Positions 1-9,039 of a stretch of 46,778 nucleotides of DNA are shown piece by piece. The stretch spans positions 1 through 46,778 of the forward strand of contig JBHIYN010000027.1 of NCBI GenBank assembly GCA_041984235.1, read 5' to 3'. Under the pieces are notes generated by a model, which ran no database searches, was not told the origin of the DNA, and saw only the letters and a program-made list of their open reading frames with translations. The position numbers and the translations under genes are program-made. This DNA comes from JBHIYN01 sp041984235. GTDB lineage: Bacteria > Pseudomonadota > Gammaproteobacteria > Ga0077536. The first letter of the stretch is position 1. Every line of letters starts with the position of its first letter.

Positions 1-338
1 GCGTACTGCAGTACGTGTGCATCGCAGCGCAACCCGCAACGCCGCACACGGCCTCCGCTCCAACGCCGCGTCAGCCGCAGGCTGACGCAGAGCGTAGCGA
101 GGAAGGTCGGCTGCAAGGCGCGGGTCGAGTGAGGAGCGGAGCGTACTGCAGTACCTGAGCACCGTAGCGCAACCCGCAATGCCGCACACGGCCTCCGCTC
201 CGGCGCCGCGTCACCCGCAGGCTGACGCAGAGCGTAGCGAGGAAGGTCGGCTGCAAGGCGCGGGTCAAGCGAGGAGCGGAGCGTACTGCAGTACGTGAGC
301 ACCGCAGCGCGATCCGCAACGCCGCAGACGGCCTCCGC
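1..338. repeat. 140-bp tandem repeat, about 2.4 copies
   Basis: Units start at 1, 141 and 281, each with the same start (GCGTACTGCAGTAC), so the period is exactly 140 bp. The third unit stops matching near 338, just before the first gene ends at 359. Each unit holds two dyads: a 14-bp palindrome at its start (2-15 in unit 1) and a hairpin with 8-bp arms and a GCA loop (69-76 with 80-87 in unit 1). In unit 2 one arm base of the hairpin is changed. The array runs off the left edge, so the true copy number is unknown. I see no convincing coding potential; a frame stays open only because the repeat is GC-rich. Confidence 0.9.
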
Positions 339-358
339 AGTAGCTCTGCGTCTGCCTG

Positions 359-1567
359 TCAGGTGGGTTCGCCGAGATCCCGCACCCGCTTGAGCCCGAA
401 CTGCTCGAACACCTCGCCGGTGTGCTCGCCCAGCCCGGGCCCCGGCGCGCGCACCTGCCCCGGCGTCGCCGAGAAATGCACCGGCACGCCGGCCAGCGCG
501 AGGCGCTGTCCGAGGCCCGGCACCTCCACCTCCGGCAGCATGCCGCGCGCGGCCACGTGCGGATCGGCGGCGATGTCGGCCATGTCGTTGACCGGGCCGC
601 ACGGGACCCGTCCGCCGAGCAGCTCGGCCAGCTCGCGCTTGGTGTGGCGCGCGGTCCACTCGGTGATCACCGCACGCACCTCGGCGGCATGGGCGACGCG
701 CGCCGTGTTGTCGGCAAAGCGCGGATCGTCCAGCAGCTCTTCGCGTTGCATGGCCCTGGCCAGGTCGCGCCACTGCTCGTCCAGCGGGCAGCCGATGGCG
801 AGCCAGCCGTCGGCGGCCGCATAGATCGAGAACGGGCTCACCAGCGGGTGGTCGTTGCCGTGCCCGGCCGAGACCGCGCCGCCGAAGGAGTAGCGATAGA
901 CCATGCGCTCGCACAGCGCCAGCACCGCGTCGTACATCGCGACGTCGACGAACTGGCCCGCGCCGCTGCGCTCGGCGTGGCGCACCGCGGCAACGATACC
1001 GAAGGCGCACATCAGTCCGGGCACGATGTCGCCGATCCCCGGGCCGGCCTTCATCGGCTCGCCGGGATGGCCGGTCATGCTCATGAAGCCGCCCATGGCC
1101 TGGGCGACGATGTCGAAAGCCGGCCATTCGGCATACGGACTGCGCCCGCTGCGCTCATCGCCGAAGCCGCGGATGGCCGCGTAGACCAGGCGCGGGTTCT
1201 CCGCCTGCAGGGTTTCGTAAGCGAGACCCAGCCGCTCCATCACGCCGTGCCGGAAATTCTCCACCAGCACGTCGGCCTCGCGCACGAGCTTGATGAACAG
1301 CTCGCGGTCCTCGGCGTTCTTGAGGTCGAGCACGATGCTGCGCTTGTTGCGGTTGATGGAGTGGAAGTAACCGCCCTGCTCGCGCGCGTCGTCCCCGGGC
1401 ATGAACGGACCCAGGCCGCGCGACATGTCGCCGTGCGGCGGCTCGACCTTGATCACGTCGGCGCCGTGATCGGCGAGCAACATGGTGCAGTAGGGCCCGG
1501 CCAGCATCTGCGTCAGGTCGAGCACGACCACGCCTTCCAGCACGCCGTTGGTGTCGAGCGCGCTCAT
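359..1567 (-). CDS. CaiB/BaiF family (class III) CoA-transferase
   Basis: 402 aa, the usual length for the family. Class III CoA-transferases move CoA between carboxylic acids through an aspartyl-CoA anhydride. The N terminus has the nucleotide-fold core (VVLDLTQMLAGPYCTMLLAD), then VIKVEPPHGD around 38-47 and VENFRHGVMERLGL around 102-115. D180 in GPGIGDIVPG aligns with the catalytic Asp of formyl-CoA transferase. The frame stays open far upstream, but the ATG at 1567 begins exactly at the family N terminus and overlaps the stop of the acyl-CoA dehydrogenase gene by 4 bp (ATGA), which indicates translational coupling. The acid substrate cannot be read from the sequence. Confidence 0.92.
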   Translation of the reverse strand: MSALDTNGVLEGVVVLDLTQMLAGPYCTMLLADHGADVIKVEPPHGDMSRGLGPFMPGDDAREQGGYFHSINRNKRSIVLDLKNAEDRELFIKLVREADVLVENFRHGVMERLGLAYETLQAENPRLVYAAIRGFGDERSGRSPYAEWPAFDIVAQAMGGFMSMTGHPGEPMKAGPGIGDIVPGLMCAFGIVAAVRHAERSGAGQFVDVAMYDAVLALCERMVYRYSFGGAVSAGHGNDHPLVSPFSIYAAADGWLAIGCPLDEQWRDLARAMQREELLDDPRFADNTARVAHAAEVRAVITEWTARHTKRELAELLGGRVPCGPVNDMADIAADPHVAARGMLPEVEVPGLGQRLALAGVPVHFSATPGQVRAPGPGLGEHTGEVFEQFGLKRVRDLGEPT

Positions 1568-2736
1568 CGGCCGGCCTTGCCCAGCAGGTGATCGGAGATG
1601 ATGCGTAGCTGGATCTCGGAGGTGCCCTCGAAGATCTTGGTCAGGCGTGCGTCGCGCCAGTAGCGCTCGACCGCGTGCAAGGTGGTGTAACCCGCACCGC
1701 CGAGGATCTGCAGGGCGTCGGAAGTGACCCGCTCGGCCATCTCGCTGGCGAAATACTTGACCATGGAGGCCTCCTTGTCGCAGCGCTCGCCGCTGTCGAT
1801 GCGATCGCAGACGAAGTAAAGCAGCTGGCGCGCGGCCTCGATGTCGGTCGCCATGCGCGCGAGCTTGAAGCGCAGGTCCTGGAAGGCGGCAATCGGCCGG
1901 CCGAACTGGGTGCGTTCCTGCGCGTAGGCGGTGGCGTCCTCCAGCGCGCCCTGGGCCAGCCCGATGGCGCGCGCCGCGGTGTGTGCGCGGGCCTCGTCCA
2001 GGCCCTTGGCGAGGGCATAGAACGCCTTGCCCTGCTCGCCGATGAGGGCATCGCCGGGCAGGCGCAGAGCGTCGAAGGCGAGCTCCCAGGTCTTCCAGCC
2101 GAAGTAGCCGATCTTGGGAATGGGGCTGCCCGAGACGCCGGCCGGCAGCTCGCCGCGCGGCTTGTCGATGAGAAAGGCGCTGATCCCCAGGTGCCGGCGG
2201 CTCTCGTCGGCCGGGGCCTCGCTGCGCGCGAACAGCACGATGTAGTCGGCGCCGTCGGCGAAGGTGCACCAGTACTTGTTGCCGGTGATGACCCAGTCGT
2301 CGCCGTCGCGCTCAGCGCGACAGGAGATGGAGGCGAGATCGGAGCCGGTGTCCGGCTCCGACAGCGACATCGCGCCGAGGTACTCGCCCGCCACCACGCG
2401 CGGCAGCATGCGCGCCTTCTGCGTGTCGGACAGGAGATCCATGGTCAGCGTCCCGTTGCCGCGGGCGATGAGGCTGGCGACGCTCATCCAGCCGCGGGCG
2501 AGCTGCTCGGTGACCAGGCAGTACTCGAAGCAGCCGAGGCCGCTGCCACCGTAGGCTTCCGGAATGCGTATGCCGAAGTAGCCCATCTCGGCCAGCTTGA
2601 CGCGCAGCTCCGCCGGAATTTCGCCCTGCTCGGGGTCGAGCCGGTTGGCCACCGGCAGCACTTCGTTGAGGGTGAACTCGCGCGCGCTGTCGCGGATCAT
2701 CAGGCGCTCTTCGCTGAGCAGCCCCGCACCGCTCAT
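1564..2736 (-). CDS. acyl-CoA dehydrogenase
   Basis: 390 aa FAD flavoprotein that would introduce an alpha,beta double bond into an acyl-CoA. All three domains are visible: N-terminal helices, the middle beta-domain with MSLSEPDTGSDLAS (123-136) and WVITGNKYW (148-156), and the C-terminal helical domain with RTQFGRPIAAFQ (275-286) and IFEGTSEIQ (368-376), whose E370 is the probable catalytic base. I chose the ATG at 2736 because the upstream in-frame stretch is arginine/serine-rich and unlike the family. The stop overlaps the next CoA-transferase start by 4 bp. A two-step job, CoA activation by transfer followed by oxidation of one acid, is inferred from this coupling. Confidence 0.95.
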   Translation of the reverse strand: MSGAGLLSEERLMIRDSAREFTLNEVLPVANRLDPEQGEIPAELRVKLAEMGYFGIRIPEAYGGSGLGCFEYCLVTEQLARGWMSVASLIARGNGTLTMDLLSDTQKARMLPRVVAGEYLGAMSLSEPDTGSDLASISCRAERDGDDWVITGNKYWCTFADGADYIVLFARSEAPADESRRHLGISAFLIDKPRGELPAGVSGSPIPKIGYFGWKTWELAFDALRLPGDALIGEQGKAFYALAKGLDEARAHTAARAIGLAQGALEDATAYAQERTQFGRPIAAFQDLRFKLARMATDIEAARQLLYFVCDRIDSGERCDKEASMVKYFASEMAERVTSDALQILGGAGYTTLHAVERYWRDARLTKIFEGTSEIQLRIISDHLLGKAGR

Positions 2737-2776
2737 GGCTGCGGACTGCCGCCCGCGGCGCTCACGCCGGGCGACA

Positions 2777-3997
2777 TCACGCGTCCCCGCTGACCAGCAC
2801 GCCGGCCGCGGCCAGCGCCGCGATCTCGGCCTCGTCCCGGCCCAGCAGCTCGCGCAGCACTTCGCCGTTGTGCTCACCCAGGGTGGGCGCGACGTAATCG
2901 GCATCGTGCGGGTAATCGGAGGTGCGGATCGGCATGCCGGGGATCTTGAACTCACCGGCGACGGGGTCGTTGACGTCGCGCACGGTGCCACGCTGCACCA
3001 GGTGCGGATGATTGACGGTCTCCTCGATGCTCAGGATCGGCGCACACGGCACGCCATGCGCCTCGAGCTTCGCGATCGCGCTGTCGACGTCCGGGAAGGT
3101 CCTGAGCCAGCCCTCGATCAGCGCGATGACCTCGTCGAGACGCGCGCGGCGCTCGGCGTCGGTCTGCCAGCCCTCGGCGTCGACCAGGTCGTCGCGCCCC
3201 ATCGCCGCGCACAGGTCCGGCCAGTGATGCAGGAAGGCCATGATCATGACGTCGCCGCCGCTGCCGCTGTAGATCCCGGCCGGGCACACGTAGGTCACGT
3301 GACGGCCGTCGCGGGTCGGCTTCATCTCGCCGCCGGTGCCCGAGTAGAGCAGCACGTTGACCTCGTGGTAATGGTAGTAACAATCGAGCAGCGCGATGTC
3401 GAGATGCTGACCGCGCCCGGTGCGTGCACGGTGCAGCAGCGCGGCGGCGATGGCAAAGGCGCCGTGCACGCCGGTCGAGACGTCGCCGATGCCGAGCAGC
3501 GGGATGTAGGGCGGCTGGTTCTTCTCCCCGATCATCGAGGTGACCCCGGCGTAGGCCTGCGCGATGTAGTCATAGCCCGGCTTCTTCGCCAGCGGGCCCT
3601 TCTGCCCCAGCGCCGAGATCGAGCACAGGATGATGTCCTCGCGCAGGGCCCGGAGGTCTTCGTAGCCGAGGCCCATGTCCGCCATCACGCCGGGGCGGAA
3701 GTTCTCCACCACCACGTCGCACTGCGGCACCAGCTCGCGCACCAGCGCCATGCCCTGCGCATCGCGCAGGTTCAGACACACGCTCTTCTTGTTCAGGTTC
3801 TGCTGCACGTAGTAGAGGCTGCGATCGTTGCGCAGGCGGGTCACCGCGCGGGTCAGGTCGCCGTTGGGGGCGGCCTCGACCTTGATCACCTCGGCGCCCA
3901 TTTCGGCGAACATGCGGGTGCACGAAGGCCCGGCCAGGGCGCGGGTGAAGTCGAGCACGCGAATGCCGCTCAACAGGTGCTGGTCAGGAACGCTCAT
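2777..3997 (-). CDS. CaiB/BaiF family CoA-transferase, second copy
   Basis: 406 aa. It has the same family signatures as the downstream copy but is clearly diverged: VLDFTRALAGPSCTRMFAEM (15-34), VIKVEAAPNGD (37-47), VENFRPGVMADMGLGY (97-112), and D172 in GIGDVSTGVHGAF as the predicted nucleophile. It is transcribed with the acyl-CoA dehydrogenase gene, 40 bp upstream of it. Two dissimilar CoA-transferases flanking a dehydrogenase suggest one activates the incoming acid and the other recycles CoA at a later step, but this is inference. Confidence 0.92.
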   Translation of the reverse strand: MSVPDQHLLSGIRVLDFTRALAGPSCTRMFAEMGAEVIKVEAAPNGDLTRAVTRLRNDRSLYYVQQNLNKKSVCLNLRDAQGMALVRELVPQCDVVVENFRPGVMADMGLGYEDLRALREDIILCSISALGQKGPLAKKPGYDYIAQAYAGVTSMIGEKNQPPYIPLLGIGDVSTGVHGAFAIAAALLHRARTGRGQHLDIALLDCYYHYHEVNVLLYSGTGGEMKPTRDGRHVTYVCPAGIYSGSGGDVMIMAFLHHWPDLCAAMGRDDLVDAEGWQTDAERRARLDEVIALIEGWLRTFPDVDSAIAKLEAHGVPCAPILSIEETVNHPHLVQRGTVRDVNDPVAGEFKIPGMPIRTSDYPHDADYVAPTLGEHNGEVLRELLGRDEAEIAALAAAGVLVSGDA

Positions 3998-4043
3998 CGG
4001 CGAAACTCCGGTATAAATCTTCAGGCGGCGCGCGGCCGCGGAA

Positions 4044-4475
4044 TCAGGACTGCAGCCCGGCTTCGAAGTCGCTCACGCTGAACGTGCCGCAGACCGCGCC
4101 GTCCTCGCCGTAGAACTCGACCAGGGTGTCGTCGTGGCCGCGATAGCTGACGTAGGCCACGGTGTCCTCGACGAACTCCTCGTCGTGCACGTCGCCGTCG
4201 GGCTGGAAACAGTAGTCACCCGGACCGAAGCTGCAGGCAATGGCGTGGTTGCGCACCCGGCCCTCGAGCACGAACACGTGGGTTTCGCACAGGTGCTTGT
4301 GCGGCCCGGTGCGCGAACCGGCCTTGATCCGGAACAGCACCTCGACGCAGTGCCGGGCGGCGTCGACCGAGAGCACCTTCATCGAGAAGGTGTCGTCACA
4401 GCGCGTCCACCCGCGCGCGCTGCTCATGCCGGGCGCGACCGCGACCCCCTGCGTTTCCATCACCGCTGCGTTCAT
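4044..4475 (-). CDS. cupin-domain protein (dioxygenase-like or ChrR-like)
   Basis: 143 aa single-domain cupin. The first cupin motif is GPHKHLCETHVFVLEGRV, with H and E metal-ligand candidates. The second is PGDYCFQPDGDVHDE with a further histidine. Small cupins of this type include 2,4'-dihydroxyacetophenone dioxygenase-like enzymes and the metal-binding domain of ChrR anti-sigma factors. No extra domain points to either. It is the first gene of the minus-strand acyl-CoA module, 46 bp upstream of the CoA-transferase, and diverges from the amidase gene across a 158-bp gap. Confidence 0.8.
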   Translation of the reverse strand: MNAAVMETQGVAVAPGMSSARGWTRCDDTFSMKVLSVDAARHCVEVLFRIKAGSRTGPHKHLCETHVFVLEGRVRNHAIACSFGPGDYCFQPDGDVHDEEFVEDTVAYVSYRGHDDTLVEFYGEDGAVCGTFSVSDFEAGLQS

Positions 4476-4633
4476 CGCCCCTGCTCCCCCGTCGTTTGCC
4501 GAACCCGGGTGAACCTATCACAAGGGCGGGGCCGGTCAAACCGCACCACGCGCGGCCGCGATCGGTGATAATCCGCGTCACTCCGGAAAGCGATTCGACG
4601 TATGCGAACCTGCGCGACCGGGCGTGTGCAGCC

Positions 4634-6139
4634 ATGACCGGCTTCGACGCCTACGATGCCCACGACGGCCTCGGCCTCGCCGCCCTGGTGCGCGCCGGCG
4701 AGGTCGAGGCGACGGCGCTGCTGGAAGAAGCCATCGCGCGCGCGGAGCGCATCAACCCGGCCATCAACGCCATCATCGAACCGCTCTACGAGGCCGCGCG
4801 TGCCCGTCTCGCGGCACGGCCGCTGCACGGACCGTTTGCCGGGGTGCCGTTCCTGATGAAGGACCTCGGGCAGGCGCTCGCCGGCGCCCGCCTGCAGAAC
4901 GGCTCGCGTTTCTTTCAAGATTACGTGCCGGACTACGACGCCGAGATGGTCAGCCGCCTGCATGCCGCGGGCCTGGTCACCTTCGGCAAGACCAGCACGC
5001 CCGAGCTCGGGCTGGTCGGCACCACCGAGCCGCGGCTGTTCGGACCGACCCGCAACCCGTGGAACCTGGAGCGCACGGCCGGTGGTTCCAGCGGCGGCTC
5101 CGGTGCCGCGGTCGCCGCCGGCATCGTGCCGCTGGCGAGTGCCGGCGACGGTGGCGGCTCGATCCGCATCCCCGCCTCGTGCAACGGTCTGTTCGGTCTG
5201 AAGCCCTCGCGCGGGCGTAACCCGTCCGGTCCGGAGCTGGGCGAGGGCTGGTATGGCCAGGTCCAGCACGGCGTGGTCTCGGTCAGCGTGCGTGACAGCG
5301 CCGCCGCGCTCGACGCCACCGCCGGCGGCGATCCCGGCATGCCCTACTGTGCACCACCGCCGCCGCTCAGCTTCCTCGACGAGACCGCGCGCGATCCGGG
5401 GCGCCTGCGCGTCGCCGTGACACGCCGCGCGCTGTGCTGCGACGCACCCCTGGACCCGGAATGCCTGGCCGGCCTGGACGCCACGGTGACCCTGCTCGAG
5501 GATCTCGGCCACGTCTGCGAGGAAGCCGATCCGCCACTGCAGCCGCTGACACTGGGCAGCGCCTTCATGCTGCGCGTGCTGGCCTGCACCGGCGCCGAGA
5601 TCCGCGCCGCCGAAGACCTGCTCGGACGGCGCTCGCGCTACGCGGACTTCGAGCCCATGACGCGCGCCTTCGCCAACCTCGCGCGCTCCTTCGATGCCGT
5701 CGACCTGACCCTCGCCAACCGCACCATAGAACGCGAGATGCGCGCGCTGGGGCGCTTCATGCAGCACTACGACGTGCTGCTCACGCCAACCCTGGCGACG
5801 CCGCCGGCGCCGCTGGGCGTGTTCGACCCGCACGGCCTGGATGCCGCGCTCACCGCGCTCGCCAGCCGCGTCCCGCTGGGCCCGGTGGTCAAATGGGCCA
5901 GCGTGCTGGAAAGCCTGGTCGAGAACAATTTCACCTTCGTCGTATCGACCATGCTCGCCAACATGAGCGGCGAGCCGTCGATGTCGGTGCCGCTGCACTG
6001 GAGTGCCGACGGCTTGCCGGTCGGTATGATGTTCACCGCGAAGATCTACCAGGAGGCGACCCTGCTGCGTCTCGCCGCGCAGCTCGAGGCCGCGCGCCCC
6101 TGGCGCCAGCGCCGCCCGCCACAGCACGCCGCGGCCTGA
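4634..6139 (+). CDS. amidase signature family hydrolase
   Basis: 501 aa, typical for the amidase signature family, which hydrolyses C-N amide bonds with a Ser-cisSer-Lys triad. K76 lies in GVPFLMKDLGQ, the cis-Ser in the glycine/serine loop TAGGSSGGSGAAVAAG (148-163), and the nucleophile S176 in AGDGGGSIRIPASCNG. The last ~60 residues match the usual ending (VPLHWSADGLPVGMMF). The frame is open upstream to about 4496, but the ATG at 4634 begins the family N terminus. The MBL hydrolase gene follows after 23 bp, probably in one transcript. Substrate unknown; no GatA-specific context (no gatB/gatC) is present. Confidence 0.92.
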   Translation: MTGFDAYDAHDGLGLAALVRAGEVEATALLEEAIARAERINPAINAIIEPLYEAARARLAARPLHGPFAGVPFLMKDLGQALAGARLQNGSRFFQDYVPDYDAEMVSRLHAAGLVTFGKTSTPELGLVGTTEPRLFGPTRNPWNLERTAGGSSGGSGAAVAAGIVPLASAGDGGGSIRIPASCNGLFGLKPSRGRNPSGPELGEGWYGQVQHGVVSVSVRDSAAALDATAGGDPGMPYCAPPPPLSFLDETARDPGRLRVAVTRRALCCDAPLDPECLAGLDATVTLLEDLGHVCEEADPPLQPLTLGSAFMLRVLACTGAEIRAAEDLLGRRSRYADFEPMTRAFANLARSFDAVDLTLANRTIEREMRALGRFMQHYDVLLTPTLATPPAPLGVFDPHGLDAALTALASRVPLGPVVKWASVLESLVENNFTFVVSTMLANMSGEPSMSVPLHWSADGLPVGMMFTAKIYQEATLLRLAAQLEAARPWRQRRPPQHAAA

Positions 6140-6162
6140 GCCGCGGCGCGAGGAGCACCCGC

Positions 6163-6996
6163 ATGCCGGATATCAGCCACGACCACGCCGTCTCCGTCTC
6201 GCCGCGCATCCGGCGGCTCACCGCACCCAATCCCGGCCGCATGACCGGCCCGGGCACCAACACCTACATCGTCGGCGAGCAGGAGCTGGCGCTGGTCGAC
6301 CCCGGCCCTGCACTGCCCGAGCACATCGACCGCCTGCTGGCGATCTGCGGCGACCGCCTGCGCTGGGTGGTGGTCACGCATACCCATCGCGACCACTCGC
6401 CGGCGGCGCGCCCGATCGCCGAGGCGACCGGAGCCGAGCTGGTCGGTAACGTCATCCCCGACGACGGTCACCAGGACACCAGCTTCGCCGGCGCCCGCGC
6501 GCTGGCCCAGGACGACGTCATCGCCACGCGCGAGTTCACCCTGCGCGCCCTGCTCACCCCGGGCCACGTCGCCAACCACGTGTGCTACCTGGTCGAAGAG
6601 GACCGGGTGCTCATGACCGGTGATCACATGATGGGCGGTTCGACCGTGGTCATCGTGCCGCCGGCCGGCGACATGGCCGACTACCTGGCGTCGCTGGAAC
6701 GCATGCTCGGCTACGACATCGCCTGGGTGGCGCCCGGCCACGGCGATCTCATCGCAGAGCCGGCGGCCGAGATCCGGCGCCTCATCGCGCACCGCCTGGA
6801 GCGCGAGCGCAAGGTGGCTGCGGCGCTGGCAGCGCTGGGGCCGGCACCGGTAGAGGCCCTGGTGCCGACCGTGTACGAGGACGTCGACCCGGCCATGCAC
6901 GCCTGGGCAGCGCTGTCCCTGCACGCCCACCTGATCAAGCTCGAGCGCGACGGGCGCGCGCGCCACGACGGCTCGACCTGGCACGCCGTGGCCTGA
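6163..6996 (+). CDS. LACTB2-like MBL-fold hydrolase
   Basis: 277 aa. The zinc motif is THTHRDHSPAA with H73, H75, D77 and H78. Further ligand motifs are TPGHVANH, MTGDHMMGG and APGHGDLI. The C-terminal stretch HRLERERKVAAALAALG, followed by YEDVDPAMHAWAALSLHAHLIKLERDGRA, is the winged-helix-like tail typical of the LACTB2/endoribonuclease-like branch. The ATG at 6163 has a GAGGAG ribosome site 7 bp upstream; the reading frame is open far upstream inside the amidase gene but that part is a shadow. The gene is close behind the amidase gene. LACTB2 homologues cut RNA or hydrolyse thioesters, so the actual reaction is open. Confidence 0.88.
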   Translation: MPDISHDHAVSVSPRIRRLTAPNPGRMTGPGTNTYIVGEQELALVDPGPALPEHIDRLLAICGDRLRWVVVTHTHRDHSPAARPIAEATGAELVGNVIPDDGHQDTSFAGARALAQDDVIATREFTLRALLTPGHVANHVCYLVEEDRVLMTGDHMMGGSTVVIVPPAGDMADYLASLERMLGYDIAWVAPGHGDLIAEPAAEIRRLIAHRLERERKVAAALAALGPAPVEALVPTVYEDVDPAMHAWAALSLHAHLIKLERDGRARHDGSTWHAVA

Positions 6997-7017
6997 GCCC
7001 GGCGCGCCCGGCGGCGC

Positions 7018-8094
7018 TCAGAATGCCAGCGAGAAGGTAATCGAGCCGAACTTGTGACGGCGGTTCTGGTGGTCGAACTCGCGGGTACGGAAGACCTGCG
7101 CATAGGACAGCTTGGCCGCGCCCCACACCACGCTCGCGCCGACCACCAGGTCACCGACCAGCAGCTCGCGCGAGACGTCATGGCTGTCGGTGAAGGTATT
7201 GCCGTCGAGGAAGATGTCGCGCCCGACCAGGCGCGTGCCGATCGCGGTGAAGGCGTACACGCCAAGCGGGCGCGCGCGCACGCTGACGGCATTGGCCAGC
7301 GACGGCGCGGTGGCGTCACCGCCGGGACGGATCAGCGAGGTGCCGAAATCTTCGGGCAGGTTCCAGCCGACCCGCGCCTCGCCACCCAGCGCGAGATAGG
7401 TCGCCACCGTGCCGAGCGCCACGCCGGCGTGCGGAATGACGTCGTAGCTGATGCCGGGCAACGCGGTGTCGTAGACGTAGTGCCACTTGCGTTCGTAGAA
7501 GATGACGAAGGCGGGCTCGGTCTCGAGCTGGTTGTCCCAGCCGCGCGGTACCGGCAGGTCACGGATGTCGTGCACGAACCTCTGCGCGTCCTCGGCCAGC
7601 GATTCCGGACCGACCACACCGAGCTGCAATTCCAGGGTGTCGGCGACGCGGCGGGTCTTGGCGACGAAGGTCAGCGTGCCGTAGAGCCAGCCGGCGTACG
7701 GCCGATCGTCGATCACCAGGCCTGAGGCCTGGGTGTCCTCGGGGGTGAACATCATCTGGCCGATGCCGACGCCGAGGTTGTACTGGCGATCGCTGGCTTC
7801 GCCCGGCTCGTCGAGACTGCGTTCGAACGCGTTCAGCCGCTGCACCGCGTCGAGCAGGAAGCCCGGCACCCAGGACGAGCCGCGCAGGCTGAGCAGGTCC
7901 GGCGAGATCAGCGACAGCTTGAGACCGTTGGTGTACTGCGAGTCGCTGTCGCCGAACAGGTCGTTCTCGAACATCACCGTTGCCGTCCACGGCCCGCGCT
8001 CACCGGCGACAGCGGCGGTGCCCGCCAGCAGCACGGCGAGGCCAGTCAGCGCGGCGCGCAGGCGGCGGCCGGCAGGCGGTGTTTTTCCTACCAT
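7018..8094 (-). CDS. LpxR-like outer-membrane lipid A 3'-O-deacylase
   Basis: 358 aa with an N-terminal signal peptide (cleavage near A30, after a leucine/alanine core) and a C-terminal phenylalanine, as expected for an outer-membrane barrel. The family signature FENDLFGDSDSQYTNG (42-57) carries the N44-D45 pair that corresponds to the active-site region of Salmonella LpxR. A second block, QRFVHDIRDLPVPRGWDNQL (171-190), carries the putative catalytic H175. LpxR removes the 3'-acyloxyacyl chain of lipid A in the outer membrane. The gene is convergent with the MBL gene on its left (21-bp gap) and divergent from the one on its right. Substrate in this organism is inferred from the family only. 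Confidence 0.85.
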   Translation of the reverse strand: MVGKTPPAGRRLRAALTGLAVLLAGTAAVAGERGPWTATVMFENDLFGDSDSQYTNGLKLSLISPDLLSLRGSSWVPGFLLDAVQRLNAFERSLDEPGEASDRQYNLGVGIGQMMFTPEDTQASGLVIDDRPYAGWLYGTLTFVAKTRRVADTLELQLGVVGPESLAEDAQRFVHDIRDLPVPRGWDNQLETEPAFVIFYERKWHYVYDTALPGISYDVIPHAGVALGTVATYLALGGEARVGWNLPEDFGTSLIRPGGDATAPSLANAVSVRARPLGVYAFTAIGTRLVGRDIFLDGNTFTDSHDVSRELLVGDLVVGASVVWGAAKLSYAQVFRTREFDHQNRRHKFGSITFSLAF

Positions 8095-8163
8095 CGTCGT
8101 TGTGCGACCATCGGTATCAGGGCGCGCGCACTATAGCAAAGCGTATCGGGAGGAACAGCGGCG

Positions 8164-9039
8164 ATGCAGTGGCTGAAAATCGGACAGGTCGAGGTCGGCC
8201 GCGTGGTCGAGTGGGAAGGGCCGTTCATGAACGTCTACGAGTTCTTTCCCGACGCCTCGCCCGAGGCGCTGGCGCCGCTGCGGGCGTGGCTGGAGCCGGC
8301 CGCCCTGACGCCGGATACCGACATGCTGGTGATGCCGATCCAGAGCTACGTGGTGCGCACGCCGCGCGCCACGGTGCTGGTCGACAGCTGCGTCGGCAAC
8401 CACAAGCAGGTCAAGTGGTTCACACCCTGGCACGAGAAGACTGACGACAGCTATCGCCGCGGCCTGGCCCAGCTCGGCGTGCGTCCCGAGGACATCGATT
8501 TCGTACTCTGCACCCACCTGCACGTCGACCACAGCGGATGGAACACGCACTACGTCGACGGGCGCTGGGTACCGACCTTCCCCAACGCCCGCTACGTGCT
8601 CTCGCGCCGCGAGTGCGAGGCGGCCGAACGCGCGTGGCAGAAGTATGGTGACCCGGTCTACGTCGAGAACGTGCAGCCACTGCTCGAAGCCGGCCAGGCA
8701 GACCTGGTCGCCGACGATCACGCGCTCGACGATCACGTCTGGCTGGAACCGACACCCGGCCATACCGCCGGTCACTGCGCGGTGCATCTCGCCGGCGGCA
8801 CGCAGGGCGACGCCGTCGTCACCGGCGACCTCATCCACTCGCCGCTGCAGTGCCGCTTCCCGCAATGGAACTTCAAGTTCGATGCCGACAAGGCACAGGC
8901 CGCGGCCACCCGCCGCGCCTTCCTCGAACGCTACAGCGACTGCGACACGCGCGTGCTGACCGCGCATTTCCCACTGCCCTCCGGCGGCGCGGTACGCAGC
9001 CTCGGCGACGCCTTCGATTTTCACTACATGGATTTCTGA
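8164..9039 (+). CDS. MBL-fold metallohydrolase
   Basis: 291 aa. The metal site HLHVDHSGWN gives H118, H120, D122 and H123, followed by TPGHTAGHCAVHLAGG, TGDLIHSPLQ and a final histidine in TAHFPLPSGG. This architecture, with an N-terminal cap and MPIQSYVVRT leading into the first strand, is common in the branch of MBL proteins annotated as lactonase- or hydrolase-like. GGAGGAA lies just upstream of the ATG. The 3' end overlaps the oppositely oriented S8 peptidase gene by 16 bp. Substrate not identifiable. Confidence 0.88.
   Translation: MQWLKIGQVEVGRVVEWEGPFMNVYEFFPDASPEALAPLRAWLEPAALTPDTDMLVMPIQSYVVRTPRATVLVDSCVGNHKQVKWFTPWHEKTDDSYRRGLAQLGVRPEDIDFVLCTHLHVDHSGWNTHYVDGRWVPTFPNARYVLSRRECEAAERAWQKYGDPVYVENVQPLLEAGQADLVADDHALDDHVWLEPTPGHTAGHCAVHLAGGTQGDAVVTGDLIHSPLQCRFPQWNFKFDADKAQAAATRRAFLERYSDCDTRVLTAHFPLPSGGAVRSLGDAFDFHYMDF

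Noticed and set aside
1..358. A possible CRISPR array
   Set aside because: The 140-bp units are directly joined, with no unique spacers and no cas genes.
4476..4633. Divergent promoters between the cupin and amidase genes
   Set aside because: A TGATAAT-like box and a TTGACC-like box are present but do not form a convincing pair with proper spacing.
4472..6127. A 551-aa minus-strand frame opposite the amidase gene
   Set aside because: The amidase triad on the plus strand is intact; the antisense frame is Arg/Gly/Ala-rich without domains.
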